Source: Sulfuritalea sp.
GTDB taxonomy: Bacteria > Pseudomonadota > Gammaproteobacteria > Burkholderiales > Rhodocyclaceae
Assembly: GCA_023229685.1 (NCBI GenBank)
Contig: JALNYT010000009.1
Coordinates: forward strand, 66,330 to 130,329
Length of the DNA: 64,000 bases
Direction: 5' to 3'
In this document: positions 48,525 to 58,087 of the stretch, one piece after another
How the letters are laid out: each line of letters opens with the position of its first letter
Position numbering within the stretch: the first letter of the stretch is position 1
Translations under genes and position numbers: made by a program
Notes under the pieces: generated by a model
Databases searched by the model: none
What the model was told of the DNA's origin: nothing
The model's input: only the letters and a program-made list of their open reading frames with translations

Positions 48525-49781
48525 ATGTTCGCCGCAGAAGCCGGATACGAAGTCTTGCAGGCCTTTGCCACCAGCATCGGCATCGGTCTGCTGATCGGAC
48601 TTGAGCGCGAGCGCCAATCCGACCTCAAGGCCGGCTTGCGCACCTTTGCCCTGGTGGGACTGCTGGGTTGTCTCTGCGCCCTGCTGGCGCAGACCACTGA
48701 CAGTGGCTGGATACTCGCCGTCGGCATGTTCGCCGTCGCGGCCATGATGATCGCTGCGCACGTATCCGATCCGCTCGATACCGGCGATCCGGGCACCACC
48801 TCCGTGGTCGCGCTGATGGTTTGCTACGCACTGGGTGCAGTGGTCTGGTTTGGCTACACCTCGACCGCGGTGATGCTCGGAATTGCCACCACGGTGCTGC
48901 TCTACTTCAAGGCCGAGTTGCATGGCATCTCGAAAAGCCTGACACCCGTCGACCTGCTTTCGATCCTGAAGTTCGGCGTGCTGGCGCTGGTGGTTCTGCC
49001 GATTCTGCCGGACCGGGATTTCGGCCCCTACCAGGCCCTCAATCCGCACAACATCTGGTGGATGGTGGTGCTGATCTCGGGCGTATCGCTGGCGGGCTAC
49101 GCCGCCCTGCGGCTGACCGGGGCGCGACATGGCGCGACGCTGATCGGCCTGTTCGGCGGCTTGGCCTCATCCACCGCGACCACCATGATCTTCGCCCGCC
49201 ATGCCAAGGCGGATGTCGATCTCGGGCGCACGGCGATGGTGGTGATCCTGCTCGCCAATATCGTGGTCCTGGTGCGTCTCGGGCTGGTCTCACTCGCGGT
49301 CGCGCCCGACATCGTCGAGCAGTTGTACGGCGTGCTCGGCTGCGGCATCGCGCTGGGAGTTGTAGCCACGCTATGGGGCTGGCGCCAGCTTGCAGGCGGC
49401 GACGCGCTGCCGATGCCGAATGTCACCAACCCGACCGAGATCAAGACCGCGTTGACCTTCGGCGGCCTCTATGCGCTGATCCTGGTGCTGTCCGCCTGGC
49501 TCCAGGATGTTGCCGGCAACAGCGGACTGTACCTGCTGGCGCTGGCCTCGGGGCTGACCGACGTCGATGCGATCGCGCTGTCGTCGCTGCGCATGTTCAG
49601 CATGGACAAGCTGACTGCCGCGCAAACCATAACCGCGATAACTCTCGCAACGCTTTCCAATCTCGCCTTCAAGACCGGCCTGGTGGTGGTCATCGGCGGT
49701 GCGGCGCTGGCTCGCCGTACCCTGCCTGGATTGGCCGCCATCGCCGCGGGCCTCGTCGGCGGACTCTTATTGATGACCTGA
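48525..49781 (+). CDS. MgtC/SapB and DUF4010 domain membrane protein
   Basis: A 418-aa membrane protein. The N-terminal ~150 residues carry the MgtC/SapB motif IGIGLLIGLERERQSDLKAG, RTFALVGLLG; the rest is DUF4010 with NPHNIWWMVVLISGVSLAGYAA, TLIGLFGGLASSTATTMIFAR and SGLTDVDAIALSSLRMF. The function is not established; related MgtC proteins affect Mg2+ stress and ATP synthase. ATG at 48525 has GGGAGA upstream. It precedes the AmrBA fusion by 12 bases. Confidence 0.87.
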   Translation: MFAAEAGYEVLQAFATSIGIGLLIGLERERQSDLKAGLRTFALVGLLGCLCALLAQTTDSGWILAVGMFAVAAMMIAAHVSDPLDTGDPGTTSVVALMVCYALGAVVWFGYTSTAVMLGIATTVLLYFKAELHGISKSLTPVDLLSILKFGVLALVVLPILPDRDFGPYQALNPHNIWWMVVLISGVSLAGYAALRLTGARHGATLIGLFGGLASSTATTMIFARHAKADVDLGRTAMVVILLANIVVLVRLGLVSLAVAPDIVEQLYGVLGCGIALGVVATLWGWRQLAGGDALPMPNVTNPTEIKTALTFGGLYALILVLSAWLQDVAGNSGLYLLALASGLTDVDAIALSSLRMFSMDKLTAAQTITAITLATLSNLAFKTGLVVVIGGAALARRTLPGLAAIAAGLVGGLLLMT

Positions 49782-49793
49782 TGTGAGGCGACC

Positions 49794-51167
49794 ATGAGCC
49801 CTGCTACCGCCATTCGTCCGCCGGCCGTTGCCGGCATGTTCTATCCCGGCGACCCTGCCAGCCTGCAGGACGAACTGGCGACCTGCCTCGCCGGGTTGCC
49901 GGCGCCGACTCCTGAACCTGCCGCAACCGGCATGCTCAAGGCCCTCATCGTGCCGCATGCCGGCTACATCTATTCGGGCGGCACCGCGGGCCACGCCTAT
50001 GCCCTGCTGGCGCCGCTCGCCGGGCGCATCCGGCGCGTGGTCGTGCTCGGGCCGTGCCACCGGGCTTCGGTGCAGGGACTGGCGGCACCCACGGCGCAGG
50101 CGTTCGCCACGCCGCTGGGCCGCATCCCGCTCGACCGCGCCGCCCTCGATGCGCTGGCCGATCTGCCGCAGGTGGTTGTCAGCGATGCTGCCCATGCGCA
50201 GGAACACTCGCTGGAAGTGCAACTGCCCTTCCTGCAAACCGTGCTGGGCCAGTTCGAGCTGGTACCGCTGGCGGTGGGCGAAGCCAGTTCCGGCGAGGTG
50301 GCCCAGGTACTGGAACGCCTCTGGGGCGGGCCGGAAACGCTGATCGTGATCAGCTCCGACCTTTCGCACTTTCACAGCTACCGCGAAGCGCAGAGCATCG
50401 ACAAGGCCACGGCACAGCACATCCTCGCCCTCGATCAACTGACCAGTTTCGAGCAGGCCTGCGGCGCGCTGCCGATCAACGGCTTGCTCGCCGTGGCGCG
50501 GCGGCGCGGGCTCAGGATCGAGCGCGTGGCGCAATGCAACTCGGGCGATACGGCGGGCGACAAATCGCGCGTGGTCGGCTATGCCTCCTTCGCCCTCTAC
50601 GAGCCCGCAGCAGTCGCCAGCGATCTCGGCCCGGCCCTGCTGGTGCGCGCCCGCAACGCCATCGCGGCCAGTCTCAAGCAGCCGACGCAGGCCGAGCCCG
50701 CACATCCTGCACTGAATCAACCCGGCGCCACCTTCGTCACCTTGACCCAGAACGCCGCGCTGCGCGGCTGCATCGGCTCGCTGGAAGCCCGGCGCCCGCT
50801 CGACCAGGATGTGCGCGCCAATGCGGTCGCCGCCGCCTTCAGCGACCCGCGCTTCCCGCCGCTGACGCTCGCCGAATTTGCGCACACCCGGGTCGAAGTG
50901 TCGCTGCTCACGGTGCCACAGCCGATAAGCTTCACCGACGAGGCCGATGCCATTCGCCAGTTGCGGCCCCATGTCGATGGCGTCATCCTGATCGCCGGCC
51001 CGCGCCGCGGCACCTTCCTGCCGCAGGTCTGGGAACAGTTGCCCGAGCCGCGCCAGTTTCTCGCCCACCTCAAGCAGAAGGCCGGACTCCCATCCGACTG
51101 GTGGTCTTCCGAGGTGCAGCTGCAACGCTACGAGGTGCAGAAATGGAAAGAAGCGCCGATCCCATAG
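49794..51167 (+). CDS. AmmeMemoRadiSam AmrB-AmrA fusion protein
   Basis: A 457-aa fusion of a Memo-like domain (residues ~8-265: RPPAVAGMFYPGDPASL, IVPHAGYIYSGGTAGHAY, GPCHRASVQG, VISSDLSHFHSY) and an AMMECR1 domain (~280-455: NAALRGCIGSLEARRPL, FSDPRFPPLTLAEFAHTRVE). The LRGCIG hexapeptide is the AMMECR1 hallmark. Memo relatives include dioxygenase-like metal sites; the joint function with AmrS is unknown. The next gene, amrS copy 2, starts within its 3' end (25-base overlap). Confidence 0.93.
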   Translation: MSPATAIRPPAVAGMFYPGDPASLQDELATCLAGLPAPTPEPAATGMLKALIVPHAGYIYSGGTAGHAYALLAPLAGRIRRVVVLGPCHRASVQGLAAPTAQAFATPLGRIPLDRAALDALADLPQVVVSDAAHAQEHSLEVQLPFLQTVLGQFELVPLAVGEASSGEVAQVLERLWGGPETLIVISSDLSHFHSYREAQSIDKATAQHILALDQLTSFEQACGALPINGLLAVARRRGLRIERVAQCNSGDTAGDKSRVVGYASFALYEPAAVASDLGPALLVRARNAIAASLKQPTQAEPAHPALNQPGATFVTLTQNAALRGCIGSLEARRPLDQDVRANAVAAAFSDPRFPPLTLAEFAHTRVEVSLLTVPQPISFTDEADAIRQLRPHVDGVILIAGPRRGTFLPQVWEQLPEPRQFLAHLKQKAGLPSDWWSSEVQLQRYEVQKWKEAPIP

Positions 51168-52240
51168 CCGGGGTAGCCGCGCGCTGGTGGCACCGGCTCG
51201 ACGACGGCCGCATCCAGTGCGACCTCTGCCCGCGCAATTGCCGCCTGCACGAAGGGCAGCGCGCCGCCTGCTTCGTGCGCGCGATGCAAGGCGGCGAGAT
51301 GCTGCTCACTACCTACGGCCGCAGTTCGGGCTTCTGCATCGATCCGATCGAGAAGAAGCCGCTCAACAACTTCTATCCCGGTTCCAGCGTGCTGTCCTTC
51401 GGTACCGCCGGCTGCAACCTGGCCTGCAAGTTCTGCCAGAACTGGGACATCTCGAAATCGCGCGACATGGACCGCCTGATGGACGATGCCACGCCGCAAG
51501 CCATTGCCCGCGCCGCGCAAAAGAATGGCGCCCGATCCGTCGCCTTTACCTACAACGACCCGGTGATCTTCGCCGAGTATGCGATGGATACGGCCGACGC
51601 CTGCCATGCACTCGACATCAAGACCGTCGCCGTCACCGCCGGCTACATGCACCTCGAGCCGGCGCGCGAGTTCTATTCGAAGATGGACGCCGCCAACGTC
51701 GACCTGAAAGCCTTCACCGACGACTTCTACGTCAATCTTTGCGGCGGCCATTTGCAACCGGTGCTCGACATCCTGGCGATGATCCATCACGACACCGATT
51801 GCTGGCTGGAATTGACCACCCTGCTGATCCCCGGCAAGAACGATGCGGACGACGAACTCAAGGCGCTGTCGACCTGGGTGGCAAAGGAACTCGGCCCGGA
51901 CGTGCCGCTGCACTTCACCGCCTTCCACCCCGACTGGAAACTCGACAACCTTCCCGAGACTCCGCTCGCGACCCTGAGCCGTGCCCGCCGCATCGCCATG
52001 GATGCCGGACTGCACTACGTCTATACCGGCAACGTGCATGACAAGAGCGGCGACAGGACGAATTGCCCGGCTTGCGGCAAGCCGGTGATCGAGCGCGACT
52101 GGTATCGCATTCTCAGCTATGAACTGGACGCCGGAGGCCATTGCCGGCACTGCGGAACGGCCATCGCCGGGCGCTTCGGCGCCTTCGGCAAAGCATTCGG
52201 CCCGCAGCGCATTCCGGTCAGGTTGCACGCGGGCGCCTGA
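51143..52240 (+). CDS. amrS: AmmeMemoRadiSam system radical SAM enzyme, copy 2
   Basis: A 365-aa radical SAM protein with CNLACKFC and the N-terminal CDLCPRNCRLHEGQRAACF, nearly the same as the copy at 15790. Long identical blocks include YGRSSGFCIDPIEKKPLN, SKSRDMDRLMD and EFYSKMDAANVDLKAFT. The C-terminal zinc-like part is CPAC and CRHC. The ATG at 51143 gives exactly the same length as copy 1. Here the partner AmrBA lies immediately upstream and overlaps, so this is the canonical system. Confidence 0.93.
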   Translation: MERSADPIAGVAARWWHRLDDGRIQCDLCPRNCRLHEGQRAACFVRAMQGGEMLLTTYGRSSGFCIDPIEKKPLNNFYPGSSVLSFGTAGCNLACKFCQNWDISKSRDMDRLMDDATPQAIARAAQKNGARSVAFTYNDPVIFAEYAMDTADACHALDIKTVAVTAGYMHLEPAREFYSKMDAANVDLKAFTDDFYVNLCGGHLQPVLDILAMIHHDTDCWLELTTLLIPGKNDADDELKALSTWVAKELGPDVPLHFTAFHPDWKLDNLPETPLATLSRARRIAMDAGLHYVYTGNVHDKSGDRTNCPACGKPVIERDWYRILSYELDAGGHCRHCGTAIAGRFGAFGKAFGPQRIPVRLHAGA

Positions 52241-52632
52241 CGCGAACCGGCATTACCTGCCCGCGTCCGGGTGGATGCTGTCCCTCCGGGACATAAAGCG
52301 GAACCCCAAGTACACAGCGTCCGCTAGCGCCGACTTTCATTTGCTTGACTGCTAAGGAGTTGTTCGCCTACAGCCGTGCCGCGCAAAGAGTACATCGGCC
52401 TTCTGTATGACCGCTTGCCAGCCGGAAGGAGTCGTCGATCTCCGATTGACTGAAAAGCCTGAGTGCATAGCCGGGGAGGCGGTCATCCGTCGTATCTACT
52501 CTGGGGAACTGACTTTACTCAACCCATCTGCCGCAGACATCGAGGATCTGCGAAGCCAATCATTGAGTTAAATAGTTGGATTGGTTACATTCACAGACTT
52601 AAAAAAATAAATTGCGAAATTTCAAACCAAGT
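52241..52632. other. Intergenic region of falling GC before the GDSL gene
   Basis: About 390 bases without a supported gene. The first part resembles the GC-rich backbone; towards 52560 it becomes AT-rich (for example AGACTTAAAAAAATAAATTG near 52595). A copy of the AGTCGGCGCT motif lies at 52324-52333 on the minus strand. No repeats, transposase fragments or clear terminator were seen. Confidence 0.45.
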
Positions 52633-53823
52633 ATGCCTAATCGGAGATGCATATCTTCATTCCTGTTCGTATTCCTGACTTTGGTTCTGCCGTGTGGTGC
52701 GACCAATTTTCTTTCTGATAGTGCGAACTACCAGCCGAACAGTTCCGACAACTTACAAATCGTAGAGTCGATGGTTCTCGTCGGCGAAGAGCCGGCGAAT
52801 CTGTCGTTTATACCGACGCGATCCGGCTCCATAGTTGTTCGCAGCACCTATCGCGACGGCTTGCCGCAGACGATTCTCTATGAGCTTGGCCGTGACTACG
52901 TAGTGGATGCGGCCGGTCGAATTAAGCGCACCCCGCAGTCGCGTATTCCGGATTTCCGCACCAATATCCTTTTCGGGAAGCTGGCCTTTAATGACAGCGA
53001 AGTTCCAGCCTCGGGTAACGGACCATTCTTCATTTACGTCGACTATTCGCACGGTGAGAAATGGATGCCCGTTCCACCATCGCCTGAACTGGGCGCAACA
53101 TTGTTGCCCAACACGCAAAAGAAACTCGGCGACGGTAAGACCATCCGCATGGTGGCCTACGGTGACAGCATTACCGCCGGGGCGGAAGCATCCGACTCGG
53201 GGCTGATTTTCTGGGACCGATGGGCAACTTCGCTGCGAAAGAAGTATCCGCGCGCCATCATTGAAACGGTCAATAGCGGGATGCGCGGCACGGCGATGGA
53301 GGGGGGCGTACAGGAGCTGTCGGCGAAGGTAATTGCGCATAGGCCGGATCTTGTTTTGATCGGCTTCGGCATGAATGATTTCAGCTTGGGAGAGAAGCTC
53401 TCGCTTGCTGACAAGTTGCGCGCGAAGCTTGATTGGCTACGCTTCAGAATCGGCTTGGGCAAGGACGGCGCAAGACAAGGCGCTCTGCCAAGAGTGTTTT
53501 CTGACAGATTGCGGATGGTGATTGACCGCGTACGGGCCGAAACCGATGCGGAGATCGTTTTGTTTTCCACTTTTCCACCGAACCCGAAATGGCATTTCAG
53601 GAAGGACAATCTGGCCGGGATTTACGATATGGCCGCCTTTGCAGCCGCAACGGAACAGGTGGCACGGGAAAAGCATTGCGCCTTTGCAGATGTGTATCAC
53701 AATTGGCTACAGTTCGCCGGAAAGAGAAAGCCGGAAGACCTCTTGGCCAACAACGTCAATCATCCCAACGATTTCGGGCATTGGATCTATTTTCAAGCGT
53801 TTGAAGCCTTGCATTTACAGTAG
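52633..53823 (+). CDS. Exported SGNH/GDSL hydrolase
   Basis: A 396-aa protein. A signal peptide (MPNRRCISSFLFVFLTLVLP) precedes an N-terminal beta-rich domain, then an SGNH esterase domain with the block I serine in VAYGDSITAGAEA, a glycine in NSGMRGTAME, and block III LIGFGMNDFS; the Asp/His pair fits NHPNDFGHWIYF at the C-terminus. Such enzymes deacylate carbohydrates or lipids outside the cytoplasm. The TTG at 52612 would add 7 residues; ATG at 52633 is used. Base composition is lower in GC than the neighbours, suggesting transfer. Confidence 0.85.
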   Translation: MPNRRCISSFLFVFLTLVLPCGATNFLSDSANYQPNSSDNLQIVESMVLVGEEPANLSFIPTRSGSIVVRSTYRDGLPQTILYELGRDYVVDAAGRIKRTPQSRIPDFRTNILFGKLAFNDSEVPASGNGPFFIYVDYSHGEKWMPVPPSPELGATLLPNTQKKLGDGKTIRMVAYGDSITAGAEASDSGLIFWDRWATSLRKKYPRAIIETVNSGMRGTAMEGGVQELSAKVIAHRPDLVLIGFGMNDFSLGEKLSLADKLRAKLDWLRFRIGLGKDGARQGALPRVFSDRLRMVIDRVRAETDAEIVLFSTFPPNPKWHFRKDNLAGIYDMAAFAAATEQVAREKHCAFADVYHNWLQFAGKRKPEDLLANNVNHPNDFGHWIYFQAFEALHLQ

Positions 53824-53908
53824 CAACATTGATGGTCGCTACAGCTCAGGGCCTGTGCTTTAACGGCGGATTGAGGCCGATGATGAGGCCTACCGGGAGG
53901 AATACGTA

Positions 53909-55324
53909 ATGCGGATCGGGTTTTTTGGAGCAGCAGGAGAGGTGACTGGCTCATGCACGCTAATCGAAACAGGAGAGTGCCGTTTTCTGGTCGATTGCGG
54001 CATGTTTCAGGGAGGGCGTGAGGCGCGTTCAAAAAACATGAATGCCTTGAAGTTCGGTTTTGACATTCGCTCCATCGATTTTGTTTTGCTGACGCACGCG
54101 CATATAGACCATTCCGGCCTTTTGCCGCTCCTGTCGGTTCTGGGCTATCGCGGTCCGGTGTATGCCACACCGGCGACGATCGATTTGCTCCACGTGCTAT
54201 TGCCCGACAGTGCGCACATTCAGGAGAAGGAATCAGAATGGCAGTTGCGCCATCAGCGGCGGCGCGGCGAGAGCAGCAAACCCGGCCTGCAGCCGCCGCT
54301 CTACACGGTGGCCCAGGCCGAGGCATCGCTCAAGCTGCTCCGTCCGGCGCCCTATCGGGAGTTGATTCACCCGGCTGAAACCGTAGCGGTCAACTTCCAT
54401 GACGCCGGCCACATCCTCGGTTCCTCCTGGCTGGAGGTGACGGTCACTGCTGAGGGCCGGCCGCGCAAAATGGTTTTTTCAGGCGACCTCGGCATGTGTG
54501 ACCGGCCGGTACTGCATGACCCCGAAAAGGTTGTTCCCGAAACCGATGTGTTGTTTATCGAATCGACCTACGGCGACCGCCTGCACCGCCCCCTGGCCGA
54601 GACCGAGGACGAAATCGTCGCGACCTTCGAGCGCACGCGCCACACCCACGGCAACCTGATCATGCCCGCCTTCGCCGTCGGCCGTACCCAGGAGATCATC
54701 TATATCCTGGCTGATCTAGTGCGCCGCGAGCGTCTTGCGCCGCTCAAAATCTACGTCGATTCGCCGATGGCCACGGCGGCCACGCACATCACCTGGGAGC
54801 ATCCCGACCTGATGGACAGCCACACCCGCGAGCTGATCGCCTGGATGAAGCAGCATCCGGCGAAAATGAAGGTGGAATTCGTCGCGGATGTCGAGGGCTC
54901 GCGTGCGCTGAACGAGGTTCGCAGCGGCGCCGTCATCATCTCGGCCAGCGGCATGTGCGAGGCCGGCCGCATCAAGTACCACCTGCGCGAGAACCTACCC
55001 CGGAGTGAATGCAGCATCCTCATCACCGGTTTCCAGGCGGAGGGGACGCTCGGCCGCCGGCTCGTCGACGGCGCAAGGCTGGTTAACATCTTCGGCAAGC
55101 CGGTTCAGGTCAGGGCCGCGGTCCATACCGTGGGCGGCCTGTCGGCGCATGCGGATCAGGCGGGACTGCTCAACTGGCTGCGCGGCTTCCGAACGCCACC
55201 AAAGCACACTTACATCGTGCATGGCGAGCCTGCAGCCTCGGCATCTTTCGCCCAGGCGATCGAGGAGAAGCTGGGCTGGCCCACGCCGCACCTGCCCCAC
55301 TTGGGTGAGAGAATCACCTTGTAG
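53909..55324 (+). CDS. Beta-CASP metallo-beta-lactamase-fold RNA hydrolase
   Basis: A 471-aa MBL/beta-CASP protein of the CPSF/YSH1-like group. Metal-binding motif LLTHAHIDHSGLLP, VNFHDAGHILGSSWLEV and FSGDLG, followed by the beta-CASP insert (FAVGRTQEIIYILADL, DSPMATAATHIT), ISASGMCEAGRIKYHL and C-terminal HTVGGLSAHADQAGLL. These enzymes are endo- or exoribonucleases. It may be an additional RNA-turnover factor; no operon partner is evident. Confidence 0.93.
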   Translation: MRIGFFGAAGEVTGSCTLIETGECRFLVDCGMFQGGREARSKNMNALKFGFDIRSIDFVLLTHAHIDHSGLLPLLSVLGYRGPVYATPATIDLLHVLLPDSAHIQEKESEWQLRHQRRRGESSKPGLQPPLYTVAQAEASLKLLRPAPYRELIHPAETVAVNFHDAGHILGSSWLEVTVTAEGRPRKMVFSGDLGMCDRPVLHDPEKVVPETDVLFIESTYGDRLHRPLAETEDEIVATFERTRHTHGNLIMPAFAVGRTQEIIYILADLVRRERLAPLKIYVDSPMATAATHITWEHPDLMDSHTRELIAWMKQHPAKMKVEFVADVEGSRALNEVRSGAVIISASGMCEAGRIKYHLRENLPRSECSILITGFQAEGTLGRRLVDGARLVNIFGKPVQVRAAVHTVGGLSAHADQAGLLNWLRGFRTPPKHTYIVHGEPAASASFAQAIEEKLGWPTPHLPHLGERITL

Positions 55325-55397
55325 GAAAAAGGTATTTCGCGAGTCGCTTTGAAGCGCGTGTCTCTTAATGGCCGACCGTACCAAGCGCCGACGCCCC

Positions 55398-58082
55398 TCA
55401 CATATCGGCCGGCAGCCAAAGAATGACCGTGGTGCCGGCCTTCGGCTTTGAGCGTACTTCCATGCTGCCGCCGAGCATTTTGAGAATCTCCTTGACGATG
55501 GCGAGACCCAATCCGGTTCCCGGCGTCTTGCCCGAGGTATCGGCGCGCCAGAATCGTTCGCCGAGATGCGTCAGCTGTTCCGCCGTCATGCCGACCCCCT
55601 GGTCGCTCACCGAGATACCCACCTTGCCCGGCGCCTCGGCGATCGCGATCCGGACTTCTCCGCCATCGGGAGAATATTTGATGGCGTTGCCGATCACGTT
55701 GGTCAGCGCCTGACGCAGTTTCGCCAAGTCGGCCATGACGCCCTGCGGCCGCGGCGGCACATCCACCACCAGTTGCCAGCGGTCATCACCGGGGGCCACG
55801 CCGGCCACCGTGGAGTGCACCAGATCGGCGAGGTCCACGCGCTCGATCTTGAGGTCCCTGCCGCGGCGCGCTTCGATCCGCGACAGGTCGAGCAGCTCAT
55901 TGATGATGTCGACCAGCCATAAGGTCTGGCGATGTATGGTTTCCAGCAGGTCCTTCCGCGTCGCCTCGTCGACCTCCATTTTCAGCAGGATCTCGCTGAA
56001 GCCGAGGATGCTGGTCATCGGCGTGCGCAGTTCATGTGCGGCATGGGACAGGAATTCGTTCTTCATGCGATCGACTTCTACCTGCAGCGTGACCTCGTGC
56101 AGGTAGAGAATGCGCGCCAGGCTGGCCGCCTCGCTGCGAATGCCGACCGCGCTGAGAACCGTGAAGCGCGGCGACTTCAGGGTCAGGGTGCGGGGTGCCA
56201 GCGGCGCCCCGGGAAGGCCGAAGCAGGCCGCGACGCCAGCAAAGCTGTCCGCCGCTTCGCAGCGGCTGCGCAGCTCCGCGTCAAGAACATCCTCGCCCTT
56301 GCCAACGACGTCGTCGTAGCGGATGCCGGTCATCGTATCGAATGCCGGGTTGACGAACCTGACCTTGCCGTCCGGCGCAAAGGCGACGAATCCGTCCGGG
56401 CTCAGGCGGAACAATGCGTCGAGCTGGGCGTTGCGATCCGCGAGTGCGTCGCCCCTGGCCTGCAGTTCTACCGTCTGCTCGCGAACCTTGCGCTGAACGG
56501 CTGCTGTGGTCCCTGTGGTGACGAGGAGCAGCATCTGCAGCAGCGAGGCCAGCGCCAGGCCGCCGGCGCCTACGATCATCGTCAGCCAATGGTTCTGTTG
56601 GCGCAGGAATTCCTCGGTCGGCGCGACCCTAAGCGTCCAGCTCCGGTCGGCCACGGGGATCTGCGTTTCCCACGCGTAGTCGCTGTCGCTCGATATCCTG
56701 GCGCTGCTGGAGCGATAAAGCAGCGACCGGTCTGGGGCCGGGAAGGCATCTTCGACCTCGAACACGATGCCGGGCACGGTGGATTTCCGCGTGGCGATCT
56801 CGATCATTTCATCGACCTTGATGACGCCGCCGGCAAAGCCGGCGAGCCGCCTGCTGCTCGTCGCCTGGTCCGGCGTCGTTGCCGCGATGTAAGCGGGATG
56901 GATTAGCAGCACACCGACGCGTTGGCGGTCTTCCTGCACCAGCCGGACCGGTGCGGTCACCACCGGGAGCCCCCAGCGCTTCGCGCGCTGAATCGCATCG
57001 TGCCTGAGCTGCTCCGAGTTGATGTCGAATCCGATGGCTCGACGATTTCCTTCCAGCGGGCTGATGAAGCCGACGGCAACATACTCTGGCCTGTCGGCGG
57101 CGCGAACCAGCTGGTTCCGGCTATTTCTTTCCTTGATCTCAAAGCCGGCAACGCCGGTCTTCTGCGCCATGCTGCGTTCGAAAGCCTGGCGCTGGGCGTG
57201 CAGAACGAAGGGGTTGCTGGCCAGGGCGAAGATGTCCGGATTGTCTTTCAGCGTGATGCGCGTGAAGTACTCGAACTGGCGATAGCTCATGTCGGGCGTC
57301 ACCTCGATCAGCCGGCGCAAGGCGGAAAGCGCTTCCTGGTGGGCGATGACACGCTGCTCGAGCCGCTGCGCCAGTGCTTCTCCATGTTTCTGAATCGCGG
57401 CTTTCTGCTCGGAGTGATCCCACCGCGAGGTAGCGACATATGTCACGGCCACCAGTTCGAGCGCGATCACCATCGGCAACACGAGCGTGGTCTGCCGGTC
57501 GTGCCACAACGGCTGCGAGCGGTACAGGAAGGTCAGCGTCAGCGGCAGGATGACCAGAACGCCCAGCGTATCGCCGGACCACCAGCTCCACCACGAGTAG
57601 AGATAGTCGGGGGTCTTGACGATCTGCGCCGCATACAGCGCCGAGACTCCGACGCTCGCCGCAATCACGCTGGCGACGGGGCCGGCAAGCATCAGAGAGC
57701 GAACGATGTCGCGCTCGGTCTCCATCGATTGCCAGCCCTTGCCGACATGTCGCAGCAGCAGCCATCTCGCAGCGAGCGCCTGCAGCGTCGCCCCGGCGCC
57801 GATTCCGGCGGCGACCAGGGTGGTGCGCCAGTCGAGTTCGCCATACAGCCCGGTGACGCCGAGGTTGAGGGCGAAGGAAGCCAGCCAGATGCCTGGCCAG
57901 GCACGCCCGTCCGACCACAGGAGGATCGCCACGGCAAACCCGGCGGCCGGAAACACCGGACTGACATAGCCGGGCGCAATCGCGAAATTCAGGCCCAGTG
58001 CGCCCAGCAGCAGATAGCCCGCTACCGTCAGGGCGAGGACGGAGGCTAGGCTCCATTGACTCGAATCTTCCGTGTCCTGCAT
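55398..58082 (-). CDS. MASE1-CHASE-PAS sensor histidine kinase
   Basis: An 894-aa hybrid-free kinase. Residues ~10-200 are a MASE1-type membrane domain (SPVFPAAGFAVAILLW, YLYSWWSWWSGDTLGVLVILPL). A CHASE-like periplasmic domain follows (~230-500, SYRQFEYFTRITLKDNPDI), then another helix, a coiled coil, a PAS domain (~560-680), HisKA with LSHAAHELRTPMTSILGFSEIL and HATPase with NVIGNAIKYSPDG and GLGLAIVKEI. Its partner receiver protein is encoded 5 bases upstream. Confidence 0.92.
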   Translation of the reverse strand: MQDTEDSSQWSLASVLALTVAGYLLLGALGLNFAIAPGYVSPVFPAAGFAVAILLWSDGRAWPGIWLASFALNLGVTGLYGELDWRTTLVAAGIGAGATLQALAARWLLLRHVGKGWQSMETERDIVRSLMLAGPVASVIAASVGVSALYAAQIVKTPDYLYSWWSWWSGDTLGVLVILPLTLTFLYRSQPLWHDRQTTLVLPMVIALELVAVTYVATSRWDHSEQKAAIQKHGEALAQRLEQRVIAHQEALSALRRLIEVTPDMSYRQFEYFTRITLKDNPDIFALASNPFVLHAQRQAFERSMAQKTGVAGFEIKERNSRNQLVRAADRPEYVAVGFISPLEGNRRAIGFDINSEQLRHDAIQRAKRWGLPVVTAPVRLVQEDRQRVGVLLIHPAYIAATTPDQATSSRRLAGFAGGVIKVDEMIEIATRKSTVPGIVFEVEDAFPAPDRSLLYRSSSARISSDSDYAWETQIPVADRSWTLRVAPTEEFLRQQNHWLTMIVGAGGLALASLLQMLLLVTTGTTAAVQRKVREQTVELQARGDALADRNAQLDALFRLSPDGFVAFAPDGKVRFVNPAFDTMTGIRYDDVVGKGEDVLDAELRSRCEAADSFAGVAACFGLPGAPLAPRTLTLKSPRFTVLSAVGIRSEAASLARILYLHEVTLQVEVDRMKNEFLSHAAHELRTPMTSILGFSEILLKMEVDEATRKDLLETIHRQTLWLVDIINELLDLSRIEARRGRDLKIERVDLADLVHSTVAGVAPGDDRWQLVVDVPPRPQGVMADLAKLRQALTNVIGNAIKYSPDGGEVRIAIAEAPGKVGISVSDQGVGMTAEQLTHLGERFWRADTSGKTPGTGLGLAIVKEILKMLGGSMEVRSKPKAGTTVILWLPADM

Positions 58083-58087
58083 GGCGT

